Shown: piece by piece, positions 50,126 through 63,645 of the stretch
How positions within the stretch are numbered: position 1 is the first letter of the stretch
Layout of the letters: each line of letters starts with the position of its first letter
Source: Clavelina lepadiformis
Taxonomy: Eukaryota > Chordata > Ascidiacea > Aplousobranchia > Clavelinidae
Direction: 5' to 3'
Length of the DNA stretch: 64,000 nucleotides
NCBI RefSeq assembly: GCF_947623445.1
Contig: NC_135244.1
Coordinates: 5,518,001 to 5,582,000, forward strand
The notes under the pieces: model-generated
The model's database searches: none
What the model saw: the letters and a program-made list of their open reading frames with translations, nothing else
What the model was told of the DNA's origin: nothing
Made by a program: the position numbers and the translations under genes

Positions 50126-53100
50126 AGACTTGTTAATTTATCATTTGTTTACCATGTTTTTGTGTTTTACTTTTGTGTGCATTTTGTCTAGAATATAGGT
50201 TACCGGCTGCAACTTGAGTTGCTTGGTTCAATTAAACTTGTTTTATTTTTCTCCTGTTTACCGTTTCTAAAAGTCATGACGATATCTTTTGCTCATAAAT
50301 GTTTACAGATTAAGTTGTAAAAATGACCGGACCTTAACCTATATGTGACACCAACCACTGTACCTGCAGTAACTTCTACTTATATAACTTAACTACTAAG
50401 TGAAGTACCGTGTCAAAAAGATATGTTGATTGTACACCATTTTGCTTTAACGTCTGTCATTTTACAAGTGCAATGTTTTACAATCATTGTGACATTCACC
50501 AATATTTTACGAAATATTAACAGTATAGATTTCAAGACGAAAATAAACATTTCTCAAAACCATCTTTGTAATTCAAAATTCCTTGATCCATATTCTCCTA
50601 GTCATCCATTTATGCAGTTAGAAAATAAGTTACTTGGACTCTGAATTCTTTAAAAATAAGCTGCATTTTAAATAGAAACTCTGCTAACTGACCTTACATA
50701 GCTAAATGTATGTATCAGGAAAACGGTAAGAATTCAATAATTTAATTAGCAAAGGCGAGGAAAGCTGGAGGCATAATTACGAGGCGCGGGAAACAAACAC
50801 GCTCAAAACAAAACTTAATTAACACAATGTTATGTGTAAGAAACACAGCAATGTGAACAGACTGTCAAACAAAGGTACAGAAAAAATATAAACGACAAAA
50901 CGTGAAAACAAATCAATCTCAATTGTAACGTTTAACGGCTGTACGTGCAGATTATACGATTTGTTCATTATGATTTTGTGTCAGTTAAAATTCCAAAATG
51001 TGTTTGTTTTTGTTGGCCCTACTTTCTTTTAGATCTGCGTAAATGACGTAGTTTGTAACAAGTGGTCAAGCACGTCAGTGAAAAAATTCCTATTTCTTTT
51101 GTCTTGCATCGTTGCAACTTGCTTTGTATGCATCAGTTATAATCTCAGCCACATTACTAGGTCTATAATCTATATCTATAGCTGTGGTTAGCTTTATTAA
51201 ATAAATTGTTTGCATGCAGGATAAAAAATTAGTTGGCAGTAAACCGAGTTTTCATTAATGATTTTGTTTGTTAGCAACATAATTGAGGATTAGTCATCCT
51301 CTATTGCCGTGGCTTATACCATTGCTACTGTAGGGTAGGGCAGTTGTTCCCATCGATGGTTGATTTCATTATATATAGGCCTACAGTATCTAAATAAACT
51401 GTGTGCATGTCGTCTATCCAGGATAAGGTGGACTTTAGGCTATGCAAAGGACGCAACTTATGAGATGATCAGCAGTTATAAATCTGCTGGTTACTCTTGC
51501 GAAGGTAAATTCCAAGTTTCAGGTCACTGAGTTCAGTCTTGGGTGTTAGCGCTAGCTTAGTCATGCACCGATATTTGTTGTAAAAACATATACTTCACTA
51601 GTAAATGTAAGCTATTGTTACCTGTGACAGTTTTATGCTGAAAATAAACATCATTTGCAACTAATCGCTTATCTGCAAAGTCGTATTCCATCGCAAATAC
51701 GTTGGCTGGCCTTCCACTGCAACCAGTCTGCTTCAGGAAGCTTTCAGGCATTGGTGAACAATGTTTTCCACAACCTTCTAACGCTTAAACAATACAACAC
51801 GTTTACAGCCCTTTTTAGCACGATTATTTTCTTGCTGTCGTCCTAAACTTATCTTTCCGGTGGTTACCATGTGAGCCTTTTCCTTCGCCCTACAGCCCTT
51901 TAGTTCGCATCACATGCCAAAGAATCTTGCCTGTCTTTGCCTAATATCACAGTAAAGTAGCCTTACCCATCTCATTTGTTATTCTTTTTGTGTAGGCTAT
52001 GACATTTCCCAGTTTTAACTTTCTCAAAACTCACATTTCGGCAGCATTGAACGATGCTCATCGTTCTGCATTTGATTGTTCATACTGAATGTCAGAACGT
52101 TGAGAACGGGTGTGATAGCCTAGCCTAGTTTAGCAACCTCTTGAAGTCAAACGAGAGTCGGCAGTACTCTTGCTAATCCATCTATACATTCTTTGCCTTT
52201 GCAATTCAAACTTTTATTTCCTGAATTGGCCTTCCATTGCTGCATATACAGATTTCCAAATACTTAAAGCTGTCTACTTACTGTAGTGTGGATTTTTTTA
52301 AATTACTTGATGCTGCATTGTGGTGGAGTTTGTTTGTTGGAAATAACCTATATGGACACCTGCAACGTTTCCTAGATCGGACTGGGCTGGGGATTTCTGA
52401 AGGCTGGGTTCAAGCTGATCTTCAGGTAACAACCGCTGTTGAAAATTTGTGCTTGTCTGTTTTAGTAAACAGAAAATAAATATTCAGTAATAAATAGCTT
52501 CAAGCGAACAATGGAAAGCCAACCTGTGCTTTGGCGACTTAAATCAGTCTGATTTTCACCATAATGACAGTCATCGGCAATTTAGTTATCTGACTCATGA
52601 AGCTGATGGTTTGGATGCTACCCACACTCAATGTAGATACTGATTGTGTTATTGACAATTACTAAGTCTTCATACCATCTGACATACATCCTTTATGATA
52701 TATTTTGTTTAGCATATTTGCGATGTGTTCCACTTCCACGCCACCCAAAGCTTTTATCATTTTCATTGTCACTCTATGTGGTCTAGAATCCTATTCCGTT
52801 TTCTGCTTTCATCTTCCTTAACACTTGTCTGACTACCTCTTATTTTTTCGACCTTCTCTATTACAATATGCTCCAAAATATTTTCACCCTGGTTGCTGTC
52901 ATACAAGTTTCAAATGTACAATATTCAGTTTCTACGATCTTGTTTTTTCAAATATGATTCAGTTTGAGAAATAAATAATCAATGCTCAAGTTTGGTTATA
53001 GCGAGGTTTTTTGGTTGGATGGTTATTAGCATAGAAGCAAATCTGACTCCAAGGCTGCTGTTCCTGTCCTCACTCATATGTTCAACAATTAAAAACCTTG

Positions 53101-54833
53101 TTAGCTCACGATTTTAATAGCGTAGAATAAGTAGAACTGAATTGCAAACGTACATGTGTTATGCAGTGAATAAAATACCACAATTTTATGCAAATTGCCG
53201 AGTGGCTTAGGGGCGAAAAACTAGTAAATGCTTAATGGCCGTTACAGGGTTTCGATCTTCACCCAAAGTTTTGAAGAAACATAACACAACATTGAAGTAT
53301 TGCATGTTGTTTAAGTATATCACAATAATAAACGTACATTGTATTGTATAATCCAGGCATCACCAAACTTTTTTCATTAGAACTGACGATCGCGGGCTGG
53401 ATCGTCAGTTCTTTGTCACAGCTTTGTTCAACATGCTACAATACAGTTAGCTCATATGTGGCGCCGTGAGGCAGGCCGGACAAACTAATCTCGCTAGTTG
53501 CGTGACCCCTGAAAAATATAGACAAAAAACGTGAGCTATTAACAAAAGACAGAGATTGATATCCCTTTTTTGAAAGGTTTTCAACTGACTGACAATGGCG
53601 TTTACTGCAGCCATTATTAGGTGCAGTTGTACTGCAACAATGCTCTAGCGCTACTAGTGTTGCGTGAGTTTTATAGCATATTGCGGTAGAGAGAGGGCTG
53701 TGCCAGTTATGCAGCTTATTATTTGCGCCACCAATGTGGCTCAGATCCGTCACGGGTGTAGCTCAGATGCGCCTTGTTGATAGTTCGCATTTGTTACTAA
53801 CTTTTTACCATGGCAACCAATTTTGCACACTTTTATCTAGAACAGAAAATTGTGTTTATGTGAGAATAAGCAGTTCAAATATGGAACTGTATAGGCTACA
53901 TACAGAGCAAAGATCGCAAGGTCAGATTGTCATTCACGAAATGGTTTAAAGTAGTGTAGTTGACAAGTATTAGTCCGTGTGAACTTTCGAGTACCACAAA
54001 AATGGTACTCGAACAAAGCAGTACTGCTACCGAAAAGTTGACACAAGATAATTAAAATGAATACAATGAACAATGACAAAAAAATGCGACACGTTGAAGT
54101 ATAGTTGTACGGAACAATAGAGTACTTTATAAAGGAAATAACTGAACACTAATCCGTACAATTGTTCATTAAATCGCTTGGGTATAAGATGAGTTCCATT
54201 GATCACTATCAGCCATTAGTTGAGAAATAATTATCTCAGATTTGAGCAAGTTACGCTACAACCGTGGCTCAAAATTTGCGGGCTAGAGACTATAAACCCG
54301 TTTCTCATTTGTAGCACTTCGGGATCAACTCTCTATAGGAAGCTTCTAAAATGGACTTAAATCAACGTTTACAGTTTTGATTTTGAATAAAATGTGAAAA
54401 TTTAAGTAGTGATGGAAAGTTAGCAAGTACCAATACTTGCGAATTGTAAAATGCAGTGATAAATTTCTAATATAAAGAATAATAGAAATGGACCTAAACT
54501 TGATATTCTGAGTAAATAAATTAAAATCAAAAGCTTAAATATTTAAAAATATAATCAAGACTTACTCTATATTCGTAAACTTAAATATTTTGTAGAATGA
54601 AATAATTTCCCTTTTTATATCAAGAAAGTTTTCATTTCTGATAACGGGCTGTTTCTTTAAATGCTTTGCTTGAACCCAACATTTGTTGAGTCATAAATGT
54701 TTTCGAAAAGGTTGCCAAAGCCAAAGCAACCAAAGCCAAGATAACAAAAGTCTGAAAATTGCGGCCTGACAAAAGAATAACAGTTTGCGGCTTAATGTTT
54801 TCCTTCCTACAGACAATATTTAACAAGCTGTTG
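50126..54833. other. G/H intergenic region, no gene seen
   Basis: No supported exon on either strand. Frames at 51557-51751, 52237-52479, 53436-53753 and 53734-53949 have no recognisable domain. The region holds a strong hairpin (53379-53412) next to a hAT-like terminus word, CAGGCATCACCAAACTT, at 53355. Confidence 0.45.
53379..53412. repeat. Perfect 13-bp inverted repeat with 8-nt loop
   Basis: AGAACTGACGATC and its exact complement flank an 8-base GC-rich loop. The hairpin sits just inside a CAGGCATCACCAAACTT word resembling a hAT terminus, but I did not find a matching right end. Confidence 0.7.
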
Positions 54834-57800
54834 TTAGATCGCAGATGCCGAATTTGCGATTTGAGTTGTGGTGGTAACGCTTGAAAAGGCGTTACTACCA
54901 CTTGCCGTGCGAGTGCTTGTTGAATTAGCTTTGTTATTGCCGCCCTTTTGACATGTCAATCCGAGCTTTGCAGTTAAATTATCGACAAAACTTGAGTAGA
55001 GGATCGGGTTTAGAGCGCTGTTGATCGGGAGAAGAACAATTGCCGACACGGCGTAAGCTACATTTGGCACCGGGACCCCGCTGAAGTTGATGAAAGCCAT
55101 GATTGTGATTGGAACCCAGCAGCAAAAATCCGTGGCAATCAAACGTATTATTTTTCTCTGCATTGCTGAAAATATCATATTTTGTTATATTTCGCCGACA
55201 ACAACACTTCACTAGTTTATTTTTACAAAATAATACTACGATGAACCTCAGATGATAGAATAGCTTGGGAAGAGTTTGCCGGTGGGCTTAACTGGTTGTG
55301 CTTTAGTAAGACACAAAATGCCATCATACTTCACCTCTTGTTCGTTCCTCGGCCAAGTTTTTGCCAACAATACTGTCCTTGTGTTTGAGTGTCCTTTTTC
55401 TCGAAAAAAAGTTGATGAAGGTATAACCGCACAAGACAAATACGAAAGCAAGAAAATTATAAGTTGTGATCGCAAGGGAGTATGGCCATGCCTTGTCTTC
55501 CCTTGATACAAAAAGTCTCGGTATACAAACGCTATCCGCACTGTAGTACCTAAATACAAAACCATGAATTATGTATAGAACAAACCGTAACAATACCAGT
55601 GTAATAAAATATTTATAAACCACAAATTTTCTGTTAATCAGGTAGAGAGGAATTGCACCGCAGTTAAGATCAATGCTTGAAAGCAAATTACCCAAAAAGC
55701 CGGGAAATGTCAAAAATACGAACGATGTTTTCTTGATCATGCGCTAAGGTATTCTGTAGATTTTCCCAAGAAGTGGACTTTCTGATCTCAAGGATTGTAT
55801 CAGAAGAAACATTGCTGTACTCAGGGTTAAACATCACGAGCTTTTCCATCCAAGTTTTTGCCGAGTCCAAATCTACTACCACGTTTTCAAAGAAAGGATT
55901 GTTTTCTATCAACGCTTTCTCAGCAAACATGTGCTGTAGATGAGCAGCCAAAGGGGCAAGCGCTAGAGCTAATGAAACCACCCAGGCTAGACACAGGGAG
56001 GCGAGAACCTGGCATGGAGTTGGTTTACTGGAAGCATTAAACGGCTGAAAAAAATTTTTATAATCAAATAATTTCAAAAGTTTAAAAATCAATTTATGGA
56101 ACCAGAATACAACCTTTGGTCCGTCCAAGGTTGTAACACCAACCCATCAATTACTAATCAAACTGTTAAGGTAGAGAAGGTTAATCAAACAAAGAACTTT
56201 CTTTACTTTTAATATGGCGTAGAGACGGAAAGCGGTGAGAAGGACCATTGTAGAAACAGATGTTTCACTTGAGAGCACGACAAGTATTCCCATCGTGGTG
56301 CAGACGCTGCTGGATCTCCAAATTAGCTCGTTAGCACAAAACCGTTGGTCGTAAACGGCCCCTGCTATGCCAAGCATTATTAGGTAGATGCCCATCAGGA
56401 AATCTGCGACAGCCAGGTTTAAGACCAGCATGTGATTAGCGCTCAGAGATGTTAATCCCTTTTTCCTGTTGGTTTTAACCAACTGTTTGCTTTCGCCGAA
56501 AACGACAACCTAACATAAAATAAGATCAATCAATGATAAGGTTGAAATGGAAATTCCAATTTACATTCTACACCAGTTGAAGTTTCTCTTATCAGTTCAA
56601 TTAAACGCTTATTGTATTACAAACCGCGTTCCCGAAAATTGCTAGAAGTCCTATTATCCACACTAAGACTCGCAAAACTGGGTTAGCAATGAGCTGATAT
56701 CTTGAGGAAAAAATATTCTCTCTTCTGTCAGGCGACGTGATAGGACATTCGTCGGTTAGATCTTCACAATCTTTACGCCCGTCAAATTGCTATTTTAATA
56801 AATGTAAACAACTAATTGCTCTGAAAATGAACATAAACTATATTCTCTGTTATAAAAGTCTGAGGATTTCGAGAGCAAATAGCGCTTATCCGTATTCTAA
56901 CTTTCAATGCACCAATAAGCTTACACCCACAATTAGACGAAAAAGTATGCACGTTGCTGGAGAGATTTAGAATTATATCTATACCTGTCTTTTCGACACA
57001 AATAAAGGTTTTCCGCCTTCGCAGTAAAATCGATCGTCGGTACAATTCAATTCATCTTTGTTGTCATCGCAGTTGATGTTGAAATCGCATTCAAGCTTTG
57101 CTTCGATCGAAACCTAATATTACCAGGAAATTAAAGCAGAAAATAAGCTATAAATTAATTTTTGTAAGTTAAATAAAGTTTTCGATGTAATTATTGATAA
57201 GATCCTAAAATCTGCCACTCTTTTACTGAAAACTTCTGTCTTAATAACCAACATGTAAAATGTCAACTGTGAGTGCCATCATGTAATTTAATAGAAATAT
57301 TAAAAATCAAAGATCAAGATCAAATATCCTCCCAACAAACCCAACAAAGTACAAAAGAAAATCAGCCTACTTTTGTTCCCCCGAGTGAAGAGCAGAAGAA
57401 TCGGTGAGGACAAGTGATGTTGTTTTCATCCGCTCCGTCGTCGCAATCCTCGAATCCATCACAAACTTCCGACTGCTCGATACTGATCCGATTACCAGCG
57501 AGGCAATAGAAACGATCCGGGCAATCAATCTCATCATACTGAGTGCCGGGACAATCCACAACTCCATCACAATAATATTGACCCTCCAACACTACCAGAA
57601 AGCCCTATATACAAAATTAATTAAGTTGCATGATTGCTCTGATATCCTCCTATTAACGCCAATAACCTACATCTAAAAGTATGTGACAAATAACTTGATG
57701 TATTATTGCTGCATAGCTACCACAACCTTTATCAAAAGTTCACTTCAAATAAAAACTTTTCATCCAATTAACGACGCTTATTCATTATCATATTTAGCTT

Positions 57801-60800
57801 TAAGCTATAATTATTGTTTTAAATAAAGTATAATTTTAGATTATCTTTTCTGGGGTCGTATCACGCCACATACAAACTTACGTTCACAGAACACTGAAAT
57901 AGAAATGTAGGTTGCCCGACACCAGAATAATATGGCTTGGTGCATGGGAAAGCCGTGGAGTTTGAGCAGCGGGCTTCGCATTCGTCGGCAGGGTGCCCCG
58001 GCTCTTTGCCCCATCTGACTGTGCCCCAACCAAAGCCGGGGGGAGGACATTCACCGACTCCATCACATAAAACCGCAGATAAGACTACGCAGCGCGTATC
58101 ACACCTGGAACCAAAGAAGGTTCACATCATGGTAACCTAAGAGTATTGAAATTAAAATTTCGTATTAAAACGTTGCTTCCAACTTACCTGCATTCGTCTC
58201 CGCGATCTGCGGCCAATCCGTCTCCGCATCGAAGAGTACCTTGGCAATATTCAAACCTGAAGGCAAGTTTATATCAGAGAAAATATTTTGGGCTGGAACA
58301 GTAATGAAACCGCTTGTAATAATTTGTTTAAATTAAAAGAAACTTTGCGCAAAATGGTCTTTAAATTGCTTGCTTAAATTGTGTAAAACAACGTTTTGTT
58401 TCGTCACGCTTGCACTTTGCACAACACTTTGCTCAAAATTTTTCTGTAAAATGCTTCCACACATGCAGAACAATCCGCATTACTTTAAATAATAAACACA
58501 AGTCAGCTGAAGATTTTTCTTATGTTCTACAACAACCAGAAATTTTTGCTCGAAATTTTCACGCATTAGGTCATACTTTTCGTCTCTGTTATCCTGACAG
58601 TCAGCAACTGTGTCGCACACTGACGTTCGATTAATGCAAGTTCCGTTCCCACAAGAAACCTGACCAACGCTGCACTTTGAAGATTCTGATCTGTTAAATA
58701 CAAACCACATAAAATGGCTTATTTGCAAGTGTAGAGTTTTTCCTTCATAAACCAATACAATAGATACATAGGCTAATTATTTTCGAAAAACACTTTGTGT
58801 AATTGCATAAAACCTGTCGCGGACAGGTTATAGTTGCATGTTTATTTTGTTGCACAATAAATTATTAATTATCATTTTTATTTTAATATACTTTACAAGT
58901 GATTAAATACTTTTACGCTAATTAGTTTGTCACGAAACCTGTTGCTGAAGATGAAAGGGAATAAGCATGAAAACAGTTGATTCTAACTGTTAAAATAAAA
59001 TTCAAGAGTTTAAAAAACTCTACTCTTATTGGGTCGTGACTCAAAGTTAGTTCGCCAAGGAAGATCGGTTAGTCATGTGTCATAGGTTAAAATTAAGTTA
59101 AGCAATTATTATAGCTCGAAAATAGTACACATTATAGGTATGGAGATGAAAAGTGGCGGTGTTTGCGTCACCGTGTTTTAATAATAATTAATACGTAAAA
59201 AGAGACTGTCACGCGCAGGAATCGTGAGAACCGCTTAGTGACGAAACGGAACTTTAGAAAACAAAGCAATAAAAAAAAAATAATTTGTTGCTTTATCTTT
59301 CTCATCTTTTGTATTGTTAAATGCAATTAAACGCTTTTCGGTTATAATTTTCATTCGGCCGTTATTGCTATATGATTACGTTCGAGACTATCTGGTTCTC
59401 CGCTGCATCAAACATCTTTGTTTGTATGCAGTTATGGCAAGAAAACCAAATGAATGAAAAGTTCCAATATACCAAACACAAGTTTTTATTCATTTAAAAA
59501 CTAGTAAACCAAAGAAATTATGTCGGTTTTCGGAAATATATGGCGTTACAAAATTGCAATTTTGAAAAAAATATCATATTCTGCTCGTGAAGATAACGAG
59601 CGCTTTTGTGTTTTTATGAAGTTTATTGATAAGACTTAAGCAATAACAAATTACTTTATGAATTATAAACGCAATCGTTTAATGTTGTGGTAGGGTGGGT
59701 GTCGCTTGTGTCGCCATTGAAGGTTAAGAACTGGTTATAGTTATAGATTTTAGTATGTAAGATGACGCTACAAGCACAGTTTGAACTCACGTGACTTTAT
59801 AGGGTCAAACGAGCTCATTAGATCTGTGGAGCTAGCACAGTTTGAACTCACGTGACTTTATAGGGTCAAACGGGCTCATTAGATCGGTCGAGCAAGCACA
59901 GTTTGAACTCACGTGACTTTATAGGGTCAAACGAGCTCATTAGATCGGTGGTACGAGCACAGACAGAATTTCGTAACTTAAACGGGTTAAATTAGTTCAA
60001 ATTAGGTCATGTGATTTTATGATATTAAAAAAATTGTTAGGAAATTCTTAAACTATAAAAGTGCCTTCAAGATAAAACATTTTAAGACAAAAAAAGTCAA
60101 ATCAATGAAATAGTTTAGATGTGCCAGTTCCTGGTACAAAAACTCCTGTACTGAAATCAACATCTTATAACACGTCTACGCCAACTTTAAAAACACTAGC
60201 TAATAATTTAGCTTCTGAAGTTCGAAAAGTTATTAATAAATTTGCTAACTGGTTGTTGAATTACAGTATACGCCACAAACACTTCTTAAAAAAATGAAAG
60301 GTAAAGCAGTGAGGCAGTTATAAATAGTCAATAATAAAGAAATTGCTAACTGGCTTAGTGAAGGTTCAAGGTGGGTAATTGATTCTGTTGATGCTCATTG
60401 ATGCTGTATCTTAACATTGCTAAAAATAAACCTCAAAGGGGCCATTTTATATTGGTGTTAAATGATGTAACTTTTCTAGTTACAAGCTAACAAATACCAA
60501 TAATTGAAAAACAAAATAATATCAGTATTAATGCATTTGGAGAAAAAAGTAGTTCCAACCGACGGTCCTTTTAGATGGAACAACCCTTGATTTATTATTG
60601 ATAAAAGAACATTAAGTTTGGATAAAATACTTTAATAGATTCATGTTTAATCAAAGTAAACACTAACACAAAAAGCAGTTCTGTAGATACTGTTTGCAGT
60701 GTTTTAGAACTGAGGATATTCTTCAAGAACATGCACCAAATTGCATTGCTATTAACGGAAAGCAATCTGTACAAAAGCCTTAAAACGGTAGTTGTAGTAA

Positions 60801-63645
60801 GCTTCAAAACTTTCACTTTCACATGGTGTGCACATACCTTTCAAGCATCATATATGGACAAAATACATCATGAAGACCTAAGCATACTATGTCATGATGG
60901 AAATTACGGTTGGCTGAGAATTAGTGCAAATTCTTTAACGCATTTCTTGGACCCTTCGTTTGTAAATTTCCATGAAGGGAAATGCAACGCATGCAGTTTA
61001 TGCACATATTCAGGTATTTTCTGATAACCTATATGCGCATTGAAAATATCCTGCTCATCTAAAGTCTAATTCATTACTCCATTTCGATCCAAATTGTACT
61101 CGAGACATTCTTCATTTACAGACATTGTGTGATCTTTTATACTAAGCAGCTTACATCAAGAGAACTTGACTGGGATGCTATCACTAACTTACAAACCAAT
61201 TAGTAACTAACACGCGACTGTCTGAAAGTGCAATGTCATTTACTGCCTTTTTTGTGAAAGGCTTTCTAGAAAGATCTCCAAAAAATCATTTAAGAAAAAA
61301 CTGATTTCGACGAGTTTTGGCATCTGTTGGAGCGCCGTAACTAACTGAACTAGCCAGGTATTCCACTTATAAACATGAGTGGTCTACAATAACGCATGAT
61401 ACCAGAGGCACTTCGTGTACCAAAGGCCCTACGGGTATATTATCAAAAGAGGATATTGAAAGAATACAAAAAAGCATACCCCGGACCCAAAATGAAAATA
61501 TTTGATGAAAATGGAATTGTGACAAAATTAAAATCAATGAAAAATGATAAAATAAAATTGATTATTCAGAAAAGTTCTGAAGGGTAAATTTTTTTATATA
61601 TGATAATGTAAGACATGAGGAATAAGATTAATTATCTTTAAAAAACGTTAATTTTTCTTTCACCCAATATGTATAGAATATGCTGGAAGTATTAATGGAT
61701 ATATTGTTCATGCTATTACACAAGTTCCAACATTGGGTGTTTTAAATTGAGATGGATATTTCAAAATGACTGTTGCTGATGATTGGAAATCTATTTTTAT
61801 TCATAATTTCATTTAGGAATGTTTTCATGGATTACTCGAGGATAATGAAAGAGTTGAACATCTTAATGAAAAATGCGATGATAAAAGATAAGAAAACCTA
61901 AAATTATATACATTACTAAAAGCAGGTGATGTTTTATGAATTCAGAAAAAGAATGAAATCAAATCGGAATAAAAATTTCTGGAAATACATCTATAAGTTA
62001 TCTTTGACAATATTCCTTAACTTTAATTACCTAAAATATCTTATAATTATAATACATAAAACAATGCAAATTAATCACAAATTTAATTCTGGTTATGAAA
62101 TTTTAAAATTATTTAAACATTTCCTCATAAATTACTGGTCCATCAAAGTATCTAAACACGAATTTAATTTATATTTTCTTTCTAACTTCTCAATCCTATC
62201 AACACACCGATAATATTCTCTATTATCAACTGAAAGTGATGAGAATAGACAATTAATTATATGTTATATTCTTTTAATCCTTCTACTTGAATTAAATTGA
62301 AGCATTTAATATATTTAACTATTCTTTTACAATAAAAATCATGTTGGATATAATCCATTTGTCTCAATAAACGTTTAGTAATTTTTTTACTTTTTTTCAA
62401 CAATCTGAAATTTATAAATATATGTTATCAAAGTAACCTTCCTTTTTCATATGAAAAAACATAAATACAATATTGTTATTTTTTTGATTTGATTATTATG
62501 CTCCATTTAGTAGTGATTATACCCAAAGAAATACGTAGGTGAAACTTACAGCAAGAGATTCCCATCTGGCAAATTTAGAATGATGTCGTCACAGATCCTT
62601 GGTCGTTCGCCTTCACAAAGACATTCATCGGAAAGATCAGAGCAATCGATGACGCCATCGCACACCCCGTGACGTGGGATGATCATCGAGCGGTCCAAAC
62701 ATTCAAAGCAAAGTGAATGATCAAAAGCAACATCATGCTCAAATCGGATGTCTCTGAAACCGCAAAAATTGATTAAACTATTAAGTTTATGTTATTGAAA
62801 GCAATCCAGAATTTAATTAGACGTGCTTTGTATAACATTCTAATGTAATAATACTTTCATACGTTCTCTAGTAACAATGGCAGCTAAAGCTGGATTTCTC
62901 ACAAAGATTTCTAGCGAGCAGATTTTAGAATTGTTAACTTAGCCTGTTCGCTCGCGCGTTGTTAAACAAACGTAAAATTTGTTTGAAAGGACTCTTTTCG
63001 GATCCAGCCTAAAACTCCAGTTGGGATCCTATTTGAGAGAGTTTGCTTGACAATTCTTGTAATCGAATCTCTTTTACCTTTCATTATACCAAGTTTCCAG
63101 ACCATACACCATGTTCAATGATCATATCTTAATTTCATGACTTTCCACATAACGTCAGTTCAAAATATTATTAAAAGCTACGTGTACATTGCATAATAGA
63201 ATGGAGAAAATTAAATCAAACGATTGTTTACAACATTTTTTTCAAACCGGAAATGCCACAATGAGTATAGGGTGGGTAGTAAGTGTACAAAGAACGACAT
63301 CTTTACCTTCCGTCTATGTTAGACTGTGAAGCTTGATAACAGAGATCGTTCCCTCTATCGCAATCCTGCACGCCGTCCCACAACAACTGCTGAGGCAAGC
63401 GGCATAATTTCCCTTGCCTTATGCATTTAAAGCCAGCTCCTGATGTCCATTCGTCGTCTTCGGGGCAACCTTTGCAAGAGTTTCCATCACACAAGGTAGC
63501 TCGTTCCACGCAGTCATGATTCTGGCATCTGAAGTGCGTGGGACAATTGGCGTCGCAAAGCGCTCCAGCATGGCAAGTGATGGACTGGTCACAAACGTAA
63601 CTTCGGTTGATTGCGCATGTTCTATTTCGGGCATGAAGCTCGCAG
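54834..63645 (-). CDS. Receptor gene H: divergent LDLa-rich LGR-type GPCR (first exon outside window)
   Basis: Exons: 63645-63307, 62753-62550, 58690-58577, 58256-58188, 58104-57882, 57604-57371, 57113-56985, 56789-56625, 56509-56207, 56044-55692, 55549-55335 and 55165-54834. They give 893 in-frame codons including the stop, all junctions in phase. The order matches the array genes, except that the equivalent of exon 5 is split by an extra intron. LDLa signatures include CDGVIDCSDLSDEC, CDTVADCQDNRDE and CDGFEDCDDGADE. TM2 has NLAVADFLMG, the motif after TM3 is FRL, and the long ECL2 is retained (ENNPFFENVV onward, ending YYSADSVCIP). TM6 has CWVP and TM7 NPILY. The C-tail is rich in Ser, Thr and Asn and unlike A-D. 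Intron 3 (numbered in this window as 62549-58691) is 3.9 kb and full of repeats. The exon holding the signal peptide is not within the 355 bases that remain. Confidence 0.85.
59773..59962. repeat. Minisatellite: 3.1 copies of a 61-bp unit
   Basis: Units begin AGCACAGTTTGAACTCACGTG at 59773, 59834 and 59895; a fourth partial start lies at 59956. The spacing is exactly 61 bases each time, with only a few substitutions between units. Each unit contains CACGTG. It lies in the large intron of gene H. Confidence 0.92.
60120..61020 (+). mobile_element. Decayed Polinton/Maverick-type element fragment (DNA polymerase B region)
   Basis: Conceptual fragments in several frames read MEQPLIYY/DLLLIK-like, then NRFMFNQSK, then QFCRYCLQCF followed by HAPNCIAINGKQSVQ. 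The CxxC...H...C pattern followed by INGKQ resembles the region just before the exonuclease domain of Polinton-type protein-primed polymerases, as I recall that family. Stops and shifts are frequent, so it is a relic. It lies in the large intron of H on the opposite strand. Downstream to about 61600, one open frame (61396-61587) has no recognised domain. Confidence 0.5.

Noticed and set aside
51557..51751. Minus-strand frame containing AMEYDFADKRL, considered as a reverse-transcriptase YADD-like remnant
   Set aside because: The motif is only a loose match and no flanking reverse-transcriptase blocks could be found.
53196..53272. tRNA-like stretch (GCCGAGTGGCTTAGGGG followed by GGGTTTCGATCTTC)
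   Set aside because: It resembles a Leu/Ser-type A box and a B box with an extra base, but I could not pair an acceptor stem or a convincing anticodon arm. At most it is a tRNA-derived remnant.
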